Assembly (NCBI RefSeq): GCF_002778275.1 | Contig: NZ_NESG01000009.1 | Span: 1-64,000, forward strand | Direction: 5' to 3' | Length of the DNA stretch: 64,000 nt | Origin: Limnohabitans sp. G3-2 | Lineage (GTDB): Bacteria > Pseudomonadota > Gammaproteobacteria > Burkholderiales > Burkholderiaceae_C | In this document: positions 45,219 through 57,994 of the stretch, one piece after another | How the letters are laid out: the number at the start of each line of letters is the position of its first letter | How positions within the stretch are numbered: the stretch's first letter is position 1 | Notes under the pieces: model-generated | Told to the model about the DNA's origin: nothing | Database searches by the model: none | The model's input: the letters and a program-made list of their open reading frames with translations, nothing else | Made by a program: the position numbers and the translations under genes

Positions 45219-45890
45219 ATGGCCAAAGCACTCGACCTTGACGAACAAGAACAACTCGACCAGATCAAGCACTTCTGGAACACCTGGGGCAACCTGATTT
45301 CCTGGCTGCTGATCGTGGTTTTGGGCAGTTATGCCGCGTGGAATGGTTACCAGTATTGGGAACGCAGCCAAGCCGCAAAAGCGGCTGCGCTGTATGACGA
45401 GGTTGAACGGGCTGTGGGTTCCGGCGACCTGGCGCGGGTGGAGCGCAGCCTGGCTGACATGAAAGAAAAATTTGGGCGCACCCAATTCGCCCAGCAGTCG
45501 GCCTTGTTGGCGGCCAAAACCTTGCAAGCCCAGGGCAAATCTGAAGCCGCGCGTGAGGCCCTCATTTGGGTGGTGAGCGGCGCCAAAGACCCCGCTTACC
45601 GTGACATCGCCCGTTTGCGCTTGGTGGCCTTGCAGCTCGAGGCCAAGGCCTATGACGAAGCTTTGAAGCAATTGGGCTCGGACTTCACGCCTGAAATGGC
45701 GGGATTGGCCGCTGACCTGCGCGGGGATGTGCTGCAAGCCAAAGGGCAAAGCGCCGATGCTGTGACGGCTTATCAGCAGGCCTGGAACAAACTGGTGGAC
45801 ACGCCCGATTACCGACGTTTGGTGCAAGCCAAACTCAATGCCTTGGGCATCGATCCTGATGCCGCCGCTGTTTCGGAGACACCAAAGTGA
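45219..45890 (+). CDS. YfgM-like tetratricopeptide membrane protein
   Basis: Product of 223 aa. A cytoplasmic start (LDLDEQEQLDQIKHFWNTWGN), one transmembrane helix (LISWLLIVVLGSYAAW, about 27-42) and a periplasmic TPR domain. YfgM works with PpiD near the Sec translocon in E. coli. Same place between hisS and bamB as in enterobacteria. Confidence 0.9.
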   Translation: MAKALDLDEQEQLDQIKHFWNTWGNLISWLLIVVLGSYAAWNGYQYWERSQAAKAAALYDEVERAVGSGDLARVERSLADMKEKFGRTQFAQQSALLAAKTLQAQGKSEAAREALIWVVSGAKDPAYRDIARLRLVALQLEAKAYDEALKQLGSDFTPEMAGLAADLRGDVLQAKGQSADAVTAYQQAWNKLVDTPDYRRLVQAKLNALGIDPDAAAVSETPK

Positions 45891-47023
45891 TGACTGTACT
45901 TTCACGCGCTTGGATGCGCTGGACTTGCTTGGCCGCCTTGTCTTTGGCCCTGGGTGCTTGCTCGAGCTCACCTGACAAACCCAAGCCCGCCGCTTTGCCC
46001 TCAGTGAACGGCCAAGTGGCCGTGCAAAAAGCTTGGACGGCGAACATCGGTCAGGTCAGCACGCCTTTGTTTGCTTCGGTGCACGCTGGGCGGCTGGCTG
46101 TGGCGTCCACCCCGGGCCAAGTGGCCTTGATCGATGGTGCAACTGGCCAAGATGTTTGGCGTTTGCAGCTGGACACGCCCATTCAAGCCGGTGTGGGTGG
46201 GGATGGTCAGCGTTTCGCGGTCATCACGCGCACCAATGAGGTGGTGGCGATCGAAGCGGGCCAAGTCATCTGGCGTTACCGCTTGCCCGCCATGTCTTAC
46301 ACCGCACCTTTGGTCGCGGGAGGTCGTGTGTTTGTGTTGACGGCGGACCGCTCTGTGACCGCACTGGACGGCACAACGGGTCAAAAACTCTGGACCCAGC
46401 AACGCTCGGGCGATCCCTTGGTGTTGCAGCAAGCGGGTTTGTTGATCCCTCTGGGTGACACCCTGCTGGCAGGCTGGGGTGGCCGTTTGGCTTCTTTGAA
46501 CCCCAATACGGGCCAGGTGCGCTGGGAAACCCTGGTCGGCGCCTCGCGCGGCACCAACGAGGTGGAGCGTTTGGTGGACCTCGTCTCAGGGGTGAGCCGG
46601 CAAGGCAATGTGGTGTGCGTGCGGGCATTTCAGGCGTCTGTGAGCTGTGTGGATGCGACCCGTGGCAATGCTTTGTGGACACGTCCCGCCCAAGGCCACG
46701 AAGGCTTGGATGGCGATGAGGCCATGGTGTTTGGCGTCGAGTCCGACAGCAAAGTGCTGGCCTGGCAGCGGCAAGGCGGCCAGCCTGCCTGGACCCAGGA
46801 GGCCTTGCGCTTTCGGGGTTTGAGTGCCCCCACGCTGTGGGCTCGCGCCCTGGTGTTGGGCGATGACGGCGGCTTGCTTCACTTTTTGTCGCGACAGGAT
46901 GGTCAAGTCATGCAACGCGTGAGCACAGACGGCAGCCCCATCACGGGAAAGCCCGTTGTTGTTGGCCAAAATTTGGTGGTGGTGACACGCACCGGGGGCA
47001 TTTTTGCATTTCGCCCTGAATGA
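45890..47023 (+). CDS. bamB: Outer membrane assembly lipoprotein BamB
   Basis: Eight-bladed beta-propeller lipoprotein of the BAM complex; 377 aa. Lipobox LALGACSSS, then repeated propeller strands (GQDVWRLQLD, GQKLWTQQ, GQVRWETLVG, GNALWTRP). ATG 45890 follows the YfgM stop in TGATG; GTG 45887 is an alternative. Confidence 0.94.
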   Translation: MTVLSRAWMRWTCLAALSLALGACSSSPDKPKPAALPSVNGQVAVQKAWTANIGQVSTPLFASVHAGRLAVASTPGQVALIDGATGQDVWRLQLDTPIQAGVGGDGQRFAVITRTNEVVAIEAGQVIWRYRLPAMSYTAPLVAGGRVFVLTADRSVTALDGTTGQKLWTQQRSGDPLVLQQAGLLIPLGDTLLAGWGGRLASLNPNTGQVRWETLVGASRGTNEVERLVDLVSGVSRQGNVVCVRAFQASVSCVDATRGNALWTRPAQGHEGLDGDEAMVFGVESDSKVLAWQRQGGQPAWTQEALRFRGLSAPTLWARALVLGDDGGLLHFLSRQDGQVMQRVSTDGSPITGKPVVVGQNLVVVTRTGGIFAFRPE

Positions 47024-47042
47024 TGGATCGGAAAATCTTTAA

Positions 47043-48383
47043 GTGAAACCTGTACTGGCCCTCGTTGGCCGCCCCAATGTGGGCAAATCCACGCTGTTCA
47101 ACCGCCTCACCAAGAGCCGGGATGCCATCGTGGCCGATTTTGCGGGATTGACCCGCGACCGCCATTACGGCAATGCCAAACAAGGCCGGCAAGAATTCAT
47201 CGTCATTGACACCGGCGGATTTGAACCCGATGCCAGCACCGGCATCTACAAAGAGATGGCCAAGCAAACGCAGCAAGCGGTGGCCGAAGCCGACATGGTG
47301 GTGTTTGTGGTCGACGCGCGGGGCGGCTTGTCGGCACAAGACCACGACATTGCCAAATACCTTCGCAAAATTGGCAAACCCACTTTGTTGGTGGCCAACA
47401 AGGCCGAAGGGATGCTGGAAGGCATTCAACTGACCGAGTTCTACGAACTGGGTTTGGGCGAGGTGATCGCCATCTCAGCAGCACACGGCCAAGGCACACG
47501 CGGCTTGGTGGAGCTGGCGTTTGAATCGCTCAACCTCTCCGATGAGCCCGAAGAAACCGATGACGACCCTTCTGTCATCAAGCTGGCGGTGGCCGGTCGC
47601 CCCAACGTGGGCAAGTCCACCTTGATCAACACCTGGCTGGGGGAAGAGCGTTTGGTCGCCTTTGACATGCCGGGCACGACGCGTGACGCGATTTCGGTCC
47701 CGTTTGAAAAGCAAGGTCAGAAATTCGAATTGATTGACACCGCAGGTTTGCGGCGCAAAGGCAAAGTGTTCGAAGCCATCGAAAAGTTCTCGGTGGTCAA
47801 AACTTTGCAGGCCATCGAATCTGCCAACGTGGTGCTGTTGCTCTTGGACGCCGAGCAAGGTGTGACCGACCAAGACGCACACATTGCAGGTTATGCCCTC
47901 GAAAGCGGCCGCGCCATGGTCTTGGCCGTGAACAAATGGGATGCGGTGGACGAGTACCAACGCCAGTTGGTGCAACGCTCGATTGAAACGCGTTTGCCGT
48001 TTTTGAGTTTTGCCAACATGCATTTCATCTCGGCCAAGAAGCGACAAGGCTTGGGCCCTGTTTGGGCATCGATTGTTCAGGCCCACAAGGCGGCCATGTG
48101 CAAGATGAGCACCCCGATTTTGACGCGCTTGTTGCTCGAGGCGGTTCAGTTTCAGAGTCCACAGCGCGGCGGCATGTTCCGCCCCAAGTTGCGTTATGCC
48201 CACCAAGGCGGCATGAACCCGCCAGTGATCGTGGTGCATGGCAACTCGCTGGAACACGTCACCGATACCTACAAGCGTTTTTTGGAAGGGCGTTTTCGCA
48301 AAGCCTTCAATCTGGCGGGCACGCCACTGCGGATTGAAATGAAAACCTCCACCAACCCCTTTGCCGACAAAGATGCCAGCTGA
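47043..48383 (+). CDS. der: Ribosome biogenesis GTPase Der (EngA)
   Basis: Double-GTPase needed for 50S assembly; 446 aa. Two G domains each with a [10 protein letters not shown]-loop (residues 8-16 and about 185-193), DTGGF/DTAGL switch motifs, and NKAEG and NKWD specificity motifs, then a KH-like C-terminal domain. GTG start. Confidence 0.96.
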   Translation: MKPVLALVGRPNVGKSTLFNRLTKSRDAIVADFAGLTRDRHYGNAKQGRQEFIVIDTGGFEPDASTGIYKEMAKQTQQAVAEADMVVFVVDARGGLSAQDHDIAKYLRKIGKPTLLVANKAEGMLEGIQLTEFYELGLGEVIAISAAHGQGTRGLVELAFESLNLSDEPEETDDDPSVIKLAVAGRPNVGKSTLINTWLGEERLVAFDMPGTTRDAISVPFEKQGQKFELIDTAGLRRKGKVFEAIEKFSVVKTLQAIESANVVLLLLDAEQGVTDQDAHIAGYALESGRAMVLAVNKWDAVDEYQRQLVQRSIETRLPFLSFANMHFISAKKRQGLGPVWASIVQAHKAAMCKMSTPILTRLLLEAVQFQSPQRGGMFRPKLRYAHQGGMNPPVIVVHGNSLEHVTDTYKRFLEGRFRKAFNLAGTPLRIEMKTSTNPFADKDAS

Positions 48384-48472
48384 TCTTTGAGGCCATGTCG
48401 CTGGGCCAGCCGTCGCCGACGGGGCCTGTGGTAAGGTCAAACCCTCTGAAACTTCTGAACACGGAGCATATC

Positions 48473-48718
48473 GTGAGCAACAAAGGTCAACTTTTGCAAG
48501 ACCCCTTCCTGAACGCACTGCGCAAAGAGCATGTGCCGGTGTCGATTTACCTCGTGAACGGCATCAAGTTGCAAGGTCAAATCGAGTCTTTTGATCAGTA
48601 TGTCGTCTTATTGCGCAACACGGTCACGCAAATGGTTTACAAACACGCCATTTCAACCATCGTGCCCGGCCGTTCTGTGACGTTCAGCACACCCGAAACG
48701 GGTGAAATCACCGCTTGA
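48473..48718 (+). CDS. hfq: RNA chaperone Hfq
   Basis: Sm-like hexameric sRNA chaperone; 81 aa. [37 protein letters not shown] is split by me here only for naming the two signature parts: the Sm1 segment with QDPFLN and the Sm2 segment [11 protein letters not shown] 48473 is chosen because GGAG lies 6 nt upstream and homologues start at [10 protein letters not shown]; the longer frame is not conserved. Confidence 0.95.
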   Translation: MSNKGQLLQDPFLNALRKEHVPVSIYLVNGIKLQGQIESFDQYVVLLRNTVTQMVYKHAISTIVPGRSVTFSTPETGEITA

Positions 48719-48769
48719 TGGGGTTTATTTCAGGACTTGGCGCTCTGGCCAAGTCTGCAGGTGCTGAAT

Positions 48770-49957
48770 TTGTCTGAAACTTCATCCAACGCCCCCGCGC
48801 CGACCTTGCTGGTCGGCGTTGACTTTGGGCGAGCGCATTTTGATGCGGATTTGCAAGAGCTGGGTTTGCTGGCCGAGTCGGGTGGCTTGAAACCCGTTGC
48901 CCGTCTGACCTGCAAACGCAAAGCGCCCGATCCGGCCCTGTTTGTGGGCAGTGGCAAAGCCGATGAAATCAAAGCCTTGGCTTTGATGCATGGTGCCATT
49001 GAAGTCTTGTTTGACCAAGCCTTGAGTCCTGCCCAGCAGCGCAACTTGGAGCGGCACATCGGCTTGCCCGTCAACGACCGAACCTTGTTGATCTTGGAAA
49101 TCTTTGGTCAACGCGCCCGCAGTCACGAGGGCAAATTGCAGGTGGAGTTGGCGCGTCTTCAGTACCTCAGCACCCGCTTGGTGCGCCGCTGGTCACACTT
49201 GGAACGGCAAAGTGGTGGTATCGGTCTGCGCGGCGGCCCGGGAGAAACCCAGATCGAACTGGATCGCCGCATGATCAACGACTCGATCAAACGCATCAAA
49301 GAGCGCTTGGTCAAGGTCAAGCGTCAGCGCAACACACAGCGCCGCCAGCGTGATCGGCGAGATACCTTCAACATCTCTCTGGTGGGTTACACCAACGCTG
49401 GCAAATCGACCCTTTTCAATGCCCTGGTCAAGGCGCGTGCCTACGCAGCCGACCAACTGTTTGCCACGCTCGATACCACGACACGGCAGTTGTACCTGGG
49501 CGAGGCCGGTCGTTCGGTGTCTTTGTCGGACACGGTGGGTTTCATCCGAGATTTGCCGCACGGCTTGGTGGAGGCGTTTCAGGCCACCTTGCAAGAGGCG
49601 ACCGATGCCAACTTGTTGTTGCATGTGGTGGACGCGGCCAACCTTGACTGGCCCGAGCAAATGGCCGAGGTGCAAAAGGTGTTGACCGAAATTGGCGCCG
49701 AAACCGTTCCGCAGCTTTTGGTCTTCAACAAGCTCGATGCGCTGGACGCAGAGCGCTACCCCTTGCAGCTGCAAGACCTCTATGAGATGGATGGCCAAGC
49801 TGTGCCCCGTGTATTTTTGAGCGCGCAATCCGGCAAAGGTTTGGATCTCTTGAGATCCGTGCTGTCCGAGATCGTTCAAACGGCTCTACCCACCCCCGTT
49901 TCTGAAGACGCAGATCCCCGTGACTTCTCCCGGGAATATCCGGGTGATCTGCACTGA
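48770..49957 (+). CDS. hflX: GTPase HflX
   Basis: Ribosome-associated GTPase that splits stalled ribosomes; 395 aa. N-terminal HflX domain with GLRGGPGETQIELDRR, then the G domain with VGYTNAGKST, DTVGFIRDLP and NKLDAL. TTG 48770 has AGGTG 6 nt upstream; TTG 48737 is a weaker alternative. Follows hfq as in many proteobacteria. Confidence 0.93.
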   Translation: MSETSSNAPAPTLLVGVDFGRAHFDADLQELGLLAESGGLKPVARLTCKRKAPDPALFVGSGKADEIKALALMHGAIEVLFDQALSPAQQRNLERHIGLPVNDRTLLILEIFGQRARSHEGKLQVELARLQYLSTRLVRRWSHLERQSGGIGLRGGPGETQIELDRRMINDSIKRIKERLVKVKRQRNTQRRQRDRRDTFNISLVGYTNAGKSTLFNALVKARAYAADQLFATLDTTTRQLYLGEAGRSVSLSDTVGFIRDLPHGLVEAFQATLQEATDANLLLHVVDAANLDWPEQMAEVQKVLTEIGAETVPQLLVFNKLDALDAERYPLQLQDLYEMDGQAVPRVFLSAQSGKGLDLLRSVLSEIVQTALPTPVSEDADPRDFSREYPGDLH

Positions 49958-50013
49958 AGTCCAACCGAATTCGGCACAATGCGGGTTCGTCATTTCGACA
50001 AAGACACTTCACC

Positions 50014-51396
50014 ATGAATTTTCACCTGCCAGCCCTGCGTTGGTCTTTGCTCCCCGCCAAGATCCGAGGCATGTTCAATCTGAACGACCCCCGCTGGGGA
50101 CGGGATGACGACAAATCCAACGCCGACTCGGGCAACAAGCCTGCTGGCGATGTGCCGCCTCCACCCGGCCCCAAACCGGATGCATGGCAGCAGCCGCCCG
50201 GCCGTGGCTCGCAGCCACAAAGTGGCCCCCCTGATTTGGATGAACTGTGGCGCGATTTCAACCGCAAGCTGGGCCAATTGTTTGGCGGCTCTGGCGGACC
50301 GCAAAAACCGCAAGGCCCTGGGGGTTCCGGTGGCTCCGGTGGCCCAGGCATCCCTGTTTTCTTCAAGAATCTGGGTTTGGGTGTGATCTTGGCGGCTGCG
50401 CTCTTGGTTTGGTTGGGCACAGGTTTTTTCATCGTGCAAGAAGGTCAACAAGCCGTCATCACCCAGTTCGGCAAATACCACTCCACCGTGGGTGCCGGTT
50501 TCAATTGGCGCATGCCTTATCCCATTCAGCGCCAAGAGCTGGTGTTTGTGACCCAAATTCGCTCGGTGGACATTGGCCGCGACACCATCATCAAGGCGAC
50601 GGGCCTGCGAGAGTCGGCCATGTTGACCGAAGATGAAAACATCGTAGAGATCAAATTTGCGGTGCAGTACCGTTTGAACGACGCGCGCGCCTACCTGTTC
50701 GAAAGCCGCAACCCCACCGAGGCGGTGGTTCAATCTGCAGAGACCGCTGTGCGTGAGGTGGTCGGCAAGATGAAGATGGACTCTGCCTTGGCCGAAGAGC
50801 GTGACCAGATCGCCCCGCGTGTGCGTGAAAAAATGCAAACCATTTTGGACCGCTACAAAGTGGGCATTGAGGTGGTGGGCATCAACTTGCAGCAAGGCGG
50901 CGTGCGCCCCCCTGAGCAAGTGCAAGCCGCTTTTGACGATGTGTTGAAGGCCGGTCAGGAACGGGAGCGTGCCAAGAACGAAGCGCAAGCCTATGCCAAC
51001 GATGTGGTGCCTCGCGCGGTCGGTGCTGCGTCTCGCCTGAAGGAAGAAGCCGATGCGTACCGCGAACGCATCGTGGCGCAGGCTGAAGGCGATGCCCAGC
51101 GCTTCAAAACCATCTTGCCCGAATACCAGAAGTCGCCTCAAGTCATGCGGGACCGCATGTACACCGACACCATGCAGCAAATCTACAGCAACGTGACCAA
51201 AGTGCTGGTGGACAGCAAGCAGGGCTCCAACCTCTTGTATTTGCCGCTCGACAAAATCATGCAACAAGTGACTGCAACAGCGCCCCCCGCTGCGGATGTG
51301 CCCACTGCGCCGACCACGGGTGTCGGTGTCAACAACGGTGCTGTGGACACACGTTCACGCGACCTGCAGCGTTCGCGTGACCGCGATCCCCGATAA
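50014..51396 (+). CDS. hflK: HflK membrane protease-regulator subunit
   Basis: SPFH/band-7 protein that forms a cage with HflC around FtsH; 460 aa. Gly/Pro-rich cytoplasmic N-terminus, one transmembrane helix (LGVILAAALLVWLGTGFFIV, about 127-146), then the SPFH domain and a coiled coil. Homologues often start at MFNLNDPRWGRDD, so ATG 50071 may be the real start; neither has a clear ribosome site. Confidence 0.92.
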   Translation: MNFHLPALRWSLLPAKIRGMFNLNDPRWGRDDDKSNADSGNKPAGDVPPPPGPKPDAWQQPPGRGSQPQSGPPDLDELWRDFNRKLGQLFGGSGGPQKPQGPGGSGGSGGPGIPVFFKNLGLGVILAAALLVWLGTGFFIVQEGQQAVITQFGKYHSTVGAGFNWRMPYPIQRQELVFVTQIRSVDIGRDTIIKATGLRESAMLTEDENIVEIKFAVQYRLNDARAYLFESRNPTEAVVQSAETAVREVVGKMKMDSALAEERDQIAPRVREKMQTILDRYKVGIEVVGINLQQGGVRPPEQVQAAFDDVLKAGQERERAKNEAQAYANDVVPRAVGAASRLKEEADAYRERIVAQAEGDAQRFKTILPEYQKSPQVMRDRMYTDTMQQIYSNVTKVLVDSKQGSNLLYLPLDKIMQQVTATAPPAADVPTAPTTGVGVNNGAVDTRSRDLQRSRDRDPR

Positions 51397-51407
51397 GGAC
51401 ATAAAAA

Positions 51408-52307
51408 ATGAATCGCATTGGATTGTGGATCTCAACCCTGCTGGTGGCCTTTGTGGTCTTCAGCTCGACGGTGTTTGTGGTGGACCAACGCCAGTTCGGC
51501 GTGGTCTACGCTTTGGGGCAAATCAAGGAAGTGATCACCGAGCCGGGCTTGCACTTCAAGCTGCCCCCACCGCTGCAAAACGTCAACTACATCGACAAGC
51601 GCCTGCTCACGCTGGACAGCCCCGACAACGAGCCCATGCTCACGGCTGAAAAGCAGCGTGTCGTGATTGACTGGTACGTGCGTTGGCGCATTGCCGACCC
51701 ACAGGCCTACATCCGCAACGTGGGCTTGGACGAGAAATCGGGGACCAACCAACTCAACCGAGTGGTGCGCAACGCTTTCCAAGAGGAAATCAACAAGCGC
51801 ACCGTCAAGGAGTTGTTGTCCCTCAAGCGTGAAGAATTGATGGACGATGTGAAGGCCGCTGTGCTCTTGGTCGTCAAAGGGGCCAAGCCTTGGGGCGTTG
51901 ACGTCGTCGATGTGCGCATCACCCGTGCTGACTATGTGGACACCATCACCGAATCGGTTTACCGACGAATGGAAGCGGAACGCAAGCGCGTGGCCAATGA
52001 ACTGCGCTCGACGGGCGGCGCCGAGGGTGAAAAAATTCGCGCTGACGCTGACCGCCAGCGTGAAGTGACCATCGCCAACGCGTACCGGGAAGCCCAAAAA
52101 ATCAAAGGGCAGGGCGATGCCCAAGCGGCCCGTTTGTACGCCGAGTCATTTGGCCGTGACCCACAATTTGCCCAGTTTTACCGCAGCCTTGAAGCTTACA
52201 AATCCAGTTTCAACAGCAAGGGTGACGTGATGGTGCTTGACCCAGGCAGCTCGGAGTTTTTCAAAGGCATGCGCGGCGCAGCAAGCTCCACCCCCGCTCG
52301 AAAGTAA
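51408..52307 (+). CDS. hflC: HflC membrane protease-regulator subunit
   Basis: Partner of HflK; 299 aa. N-terminal membrane anchor (LWISTLLVAFVVFSSTVFVV), band-7 domain (DQRQFGVVYALGQIKEVI) and C-terminal coiled coil. It lies 11 bp after hflK. Confidence 0.95.
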   Translation: MNRIGLWISTLLVAFVVFSSTVFVVDQRQFGVVYALGQIKEVITEPGLHFKLPPPLQNVNYIDKRLLTLDSPDNEPMLTAEKQRVVIDWYVRWRIADPQAYIRNVGLDEKSGTNQLNRVVRNAFQEEINKRTVKELLSLKREELMDDVKAAVLLVVKGAKPWGVDVVDVRITRADYVDTITESVYRRMEAERKRVANELRSTGGAEGEKIRADADRQREVTIANAYREAQKIKGQGDAQAARLYAESFGRDPQFAQFYRSLEAYKSSFNSKGDVMVLDPGSSEFFKGMRGAASSTPARK

Positions 52308-52310
52308 GCT

Positions 52311-52496
52311 TTGCTGGACACCCTCCTGATGGCATTGGGCCTGATGCTCATCGTGGAGGGTTTGATGCCCATGGTGTCGCCCCTTCGCTGGCGCAGTCTT
52401 TTTGAGCAGCTGCTCAGGCTCGAAGATGGCCAAATTCGGTTTTTCGGCATGGCCATGGTCATCGCCGGCTTGCTTTTGTTCTGGCTGGTTTCGTGA
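52311..52496 (+). CDS. DUF2065 (YjeT-like) small membrane protein, 61 aa
   Basis: Two hydrophobic helices ([18 protein letters not shown] and [17 protein letters not shown]) around a short RSLFEQL loop, typical of YjeT/DUF2065, which usually follows hflC. TTG start. Function unknown. Confidence 0.83.
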   Translation: MLDTLLMALGLMLIVEGLMPMVSPLRWRSLFEQLLRLEDGQIRFFGMAMVIAGLLLFWLVS

Positions 52497-52560
52497 ACCC
52501 GTGCCAGAAACGGGTCTGCAACCCGGTAAAATCTCGTTTTTAACAGTCTCCCTCATCCCC

Positions 52561-55067
<2,507 letters not shown>

Positions 55068-55124
55068 GTCTTCAGACCCCAACAACACATCGACCTCAAC
55101 CCTTGATTTTTTTGGAGTGAACCC

Positions 55125-55649
55125 ATGTTGACCGAAGACGGCAAGCACCTTTATGTGAGCTACGACGAGTACCACAACCTCATCGAAAAACTCGCCATCA
55201 AAATCCACCAGTCCGGTTGGGAGTTCGACAACATCCTGTGCCTGGCCCGTGGCGGCATGCGCCCAGGCGATATCTTGTCGCGCATCTTCGATAAACCCCT
55301 GGCCATCATGTCGACCAGCTCTTACCGCGCTGAAGCCGGCACGGTGCAAGGTCACCTTGACATTGCCCGTTACATCACCACGCCCAAGGGCGAGATCGCG
55401 GGCAAGGTCTTGTTGGTGGACGATTTGGCTGACACCGGCCACACCTTGCGTGCTGTGGTCGATCAGCTCAAGAACAACTACCAGCCTGTCACGGAGTTGC
55501 GCACCGCTGTGATCTGGACCAAGGGCGTTTCGACCTTCAAGCCCGACTACTCTGTGGACGATTTGCCCACCAACCCATGGATCCATCAACCGTTCGAGCC
55601 GTATGACAACATGCGTCCTGAAAAATTGCTGGAAAAGTGGAGCGTCTGA
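55125..55649 (+). CDS. Purine-type phosphoribosyltransferase
   Basis: Product of 174 aa with the PRPP-binding loop VLLVDDLADTGHTLRAV and an N-terminal LARGGMRPGDILSR segment, matching hypoxanthine/guanine or xanthine phosphoribosyltransferases. The position right after purA supports purine salvage; the exact base is unknown. Confidence 0.83.
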   Translation: MLTEDGKHLYVSYDEYHNLIEKLAIKIHQSGWEFDNILCLARGGMRPGDILSRIFDKPLAIMSTSSYRAEAGTVQGHLDIARYITTPKGEIAGKVLLVDDLADTGHTLRAVVDQLKNNYQPVTELRTAVIWTKGVSTFKPDYSVDDLPTNPWIHQPFEPYDNMRPEKLLEKWSV

Positions 55650-55689
55650 ACCCAAGCCGTCAGACACCGGCGCCTTGGATGGCGTGACC

Positions 55690-55716
55690 AACAGCCTCCT
55701 TTGTGGAGGCTGTTTG
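55690..55716 (+). terminator. Hairpin between phosphoribosyltransferase and MetC-like genes
   Basis: AACAGCCTCC (55690-55699) and GGAGGCTGTT (55705-55714) around a 5-nt loop, then TT. A strong 10-bp stem with a short T-tract. It ends 16 bp before the next start. Confidence 0.75.
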
Positions 55717-55731
55717 CATGAGGATGTGAAA

Positions 55732-56988
55732 ATGCAAGACGAAAAACCAAGCGCAGCGACACCCCACATCGCCACAGGGCTGATCCACCACCCTTACACA
55801 CCGCCTGCTGACTTTCAGGCACCGCAACCGGGCGTGTTCAAGGCTTCGACGGTGTACTTCCCCACTGTGGCCGACATGCGCCAGCGCGAGTGGAAAGACA
55901 AATCGGCCTACACCTATGGCCTGCATGGCACGCCCACCACCTACATGCTGGAAGAGCGTTTGTGTACGCTCGAGGGCGGCCTGCAATGCGTCCTGGTGCC
56001 CAGTGGCTTGGCGGCGCTGGCCTTGGTGGCGTTGGCGGTGTTGAGCACAGGCGACGAAGTCTTGATTCCGGACAACGCTTATGGCCCCAACAAAGCCTTG
56101 GCCGATGGCGAGTTGCGCCACTTCGGCATCACGCACCGTTTTTACGACCCGATGGACCCCGAGGATCTGTCCCGCCAGATCACGCCGCGCACCCGACTGG
56201 TGTGGCTGGAAGCGCCCGGATCGGTGAGCATGGAGTTTCCCGATTTGCCCGACATGGTGCGCCGTTGCCGCGCACGCGGTGTCCTGTGCGCGCTCGACAA
56301 CACCTGGGGTGCAGGCCTGGCTTTCAATGCCTTTGATTTGTTGGGCGACGGTGAGGGAGGGCAAGTCCGTTTGGCGGTCGACATCAGCGCCCATGCGCTC
56401 ACCAAATACCCCAGCGGCGGCGGCGATGTGCTGATGGGCAGCGTCATCACGCGCGACGCGGCCTTGCACCTGAAAATCAAACTCTGCCACATGCGCTTGG
56501 GTCTGGGGGTGGCGGCCAACGACGCAGAAACCGTGCTGCGCTCCTTGCCCAGCATTGCGCTGCGTTATGCCGCTCACGACCAGACCGCCCGCGCCCTGGC
56601 CGCCTGGTGGCAAGCCCAGCCGCCATGCGCGCAACTGATGCACCCGGCCTTTGAAGGCGCCCCGGGCCACGCCCATTGGCAAGCGCTGTGCGATCGCGTG
56701 CCGGGCACGGGCCAGGCAGCGGGCTTGTTCAGCGTCATGATCGACGCGCGTTTCAGCCAAACCCAGGTGGATGCTTTTTGCGATGGCTTGAAACTCTTCA
56801 AGATCGGTTACAGCTGGGGTGGACCGGTGAGCTTGGTGGTGCCCTATGACATTGCCTCGATGCGTCAGGCTTGGCCAGGCCATTTGAAGCCAGGCACCCT
56901 GGTGCGTTTTTCCACCGGTCTGGAGTCCGCGCAGGACTTGATACTTGACTTGCATCAATCCATGCAGGCCCATTTGCCCATGGCCTGA
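55732..56988 (+). CDS. metC: Cystathionine beta-lyase-like PLP enzyme
   Basis: Cys/Met-metabolism PLP enzyme of 418 aa. YTYGLHGTPT, the cofactor-contacting SGLAALALVALA segment, DNTWGAGLAF and SAHALTKYPSGGGDVLMG with the PLP Lys are as in MetC-type lyases. ATG 55732 has GAGGATG upstream; the longer frame runs through the terminator. Cleavage of cystathionine is likely but paralogues with other substrates exist. Confidence 0.85.
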   Translation: MQDEKPSAATPHIATGLIHHPYTPPADFQAPQPGVFKASTVYFPTVADMRQREWKDKSAYTYGLHGTPTTYMLEERLCTLEGGLQCVLVPSGLAALALVALAVLSTGDEVLIPDNAYGPNKALADGELRHFGITHRFYDPMDPEDLSRQITPRTRLVWLEAPGSVSMEFPDLPDMVRRCRARGVLCALDNTWGAGLAFNAFDLLGDGEGGQVRLAVDISAHALTKYPSGGGDVLMGSVITRDAALHLKIKLCHMRLGLGVAANDAETVLRSLPSIALRYAAHDQTARALAAWWQAQPPCAQLMHPAFEGAPGHAHWQALCDRVPGTGQAAGLFSVMIDARFSQTQVDAFCDGLKLFKIGYSWGGPVSLVVPYDIASMRQAWPGHLKPGTLVRFSTGLESAQDLILDLHQSMQAHLPMA

Positions 56989-57114
56989 TCTCGCAGCTGA
57001 CCATGTGGGCACTTGTGTGCCTCAAGACACGCGAACTTGGGGGTTTCCTGACTGGTCAAATCGCAGGGGTGGGGGTAATCTGAAAACCTTTGTTGTTTCA
57101 GATGGATATTCGCC

Positions 57115-57984
57115 ATGAACGCCGACGCCAAGGCTCTTGAGGCCGCGCAAGATTCAGACCTGCCCACCATGGCCACGCCCTACGTCCCGCCCCCACCCGT
57201 GGGGCCGCGCGCGCACATGCGGGCCTTGGGCTTTGCCGATCCGTTTCGCTGGCTGGCACGGGGCCTGAAGGACTTGCACCATCACCCGGGCATTGCGCTG
57301 TTTTATGGCCTGTGCTTTTGGGGTATGGCGCAGGTGCTGGCCATGGTGTTCAAGCACAAGCCCGAGTACACCCTGTCCCTGGTATCGGGTTGCCTCTTGG
57401 TCGGGCCCTTCCTGGCCATGGGCTTGTACGAGGTCAGCCGCAAACGAGAACGCGGCGAGCAGCCTGAAATGTCGACCTCGCTCATGTGCTGGGACCAACA
57501 CATCCGCAGCATGGCCATGTTGGTGTTGGTGCTGATGGTGCTGGAGTTGCTGTGGGGCAGGGCGTCCTTGGTCGTGTTTGCGGTGTTCTTCAACACCGGC
57601 ATGCCTTCCACGACGGGGGTGATCGAGGCGGTTTTCAACCCTCAAAACGTCGAATTTTTGATGGTGTACTTGGCTGTGGGCGGTGTGTTTGCGGGGCTTG
57701 TTTATGGCCTGTCGGTGGTGTCCATTCCCATGATTTTGGACCGCGATACCGATGCCATCTCGGCGGTGATCACCAGCATGCGCGTGGTTTTTTCGCACCC
57801 CGGTGTGATGCTGCTTTGGGGCCTGCTGCTGAGCGTGCTGGTGCTCGCGGCCCTGTGGCCTTGGGCTTTGGGCATCGTGGTGGTGGGGCCGTGGCTCGGT
57901 CACGCCAGCTGGCATGCGTACCGGGGCTGCGTCGAGTGGGAAGAAAACCCTGAAGAAGCTGTTACATTGGGCAGCTCAAATTAA
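57115..57984 (+). CDS. DUF2189 integral membrane protein
   Basis: Product of 289 aa with about six hydrophobic segments (for example GIALFYGLCFWGMAQVLAMVF and GVMLLWGLLLSVLVLAALWPWALG) and the GLKDLHHHPGIALFYG and LVGPFLAMGLYEVSRKRERGE signatures of DUF2189. Possibly linked to cytochrome oxidase assembly in other bacteria; not shown here. Confidence 0.85.
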   Translation: MNADAKALEAAQDSDLPTMATPYVPPPPVGPRAHMRALGFADPFRWLARGLKDLHHHPGIALFYGLCFWGMAQVLAMVFKHKPEYTLSLVSGCLLVGPFLAMGLYEVSRKRERGEQPEMSTSLMCWDQHIRSMAMLVLVLMVLELLWGRASLVVFAVFFNTGMPSTTGVIEAVFNPQNVEFLMVYLAVGGVFAGLVYGLSVVSIPMILDRDTDAISAVITSMRVVFSHPGVMLLWGLLLSVLVLAALWPWALGIVVVGPWLGHASWHAYRGCVEWEENPEEAVTLGSSN

Positions 57985-57994
57985 AGGAGCCATC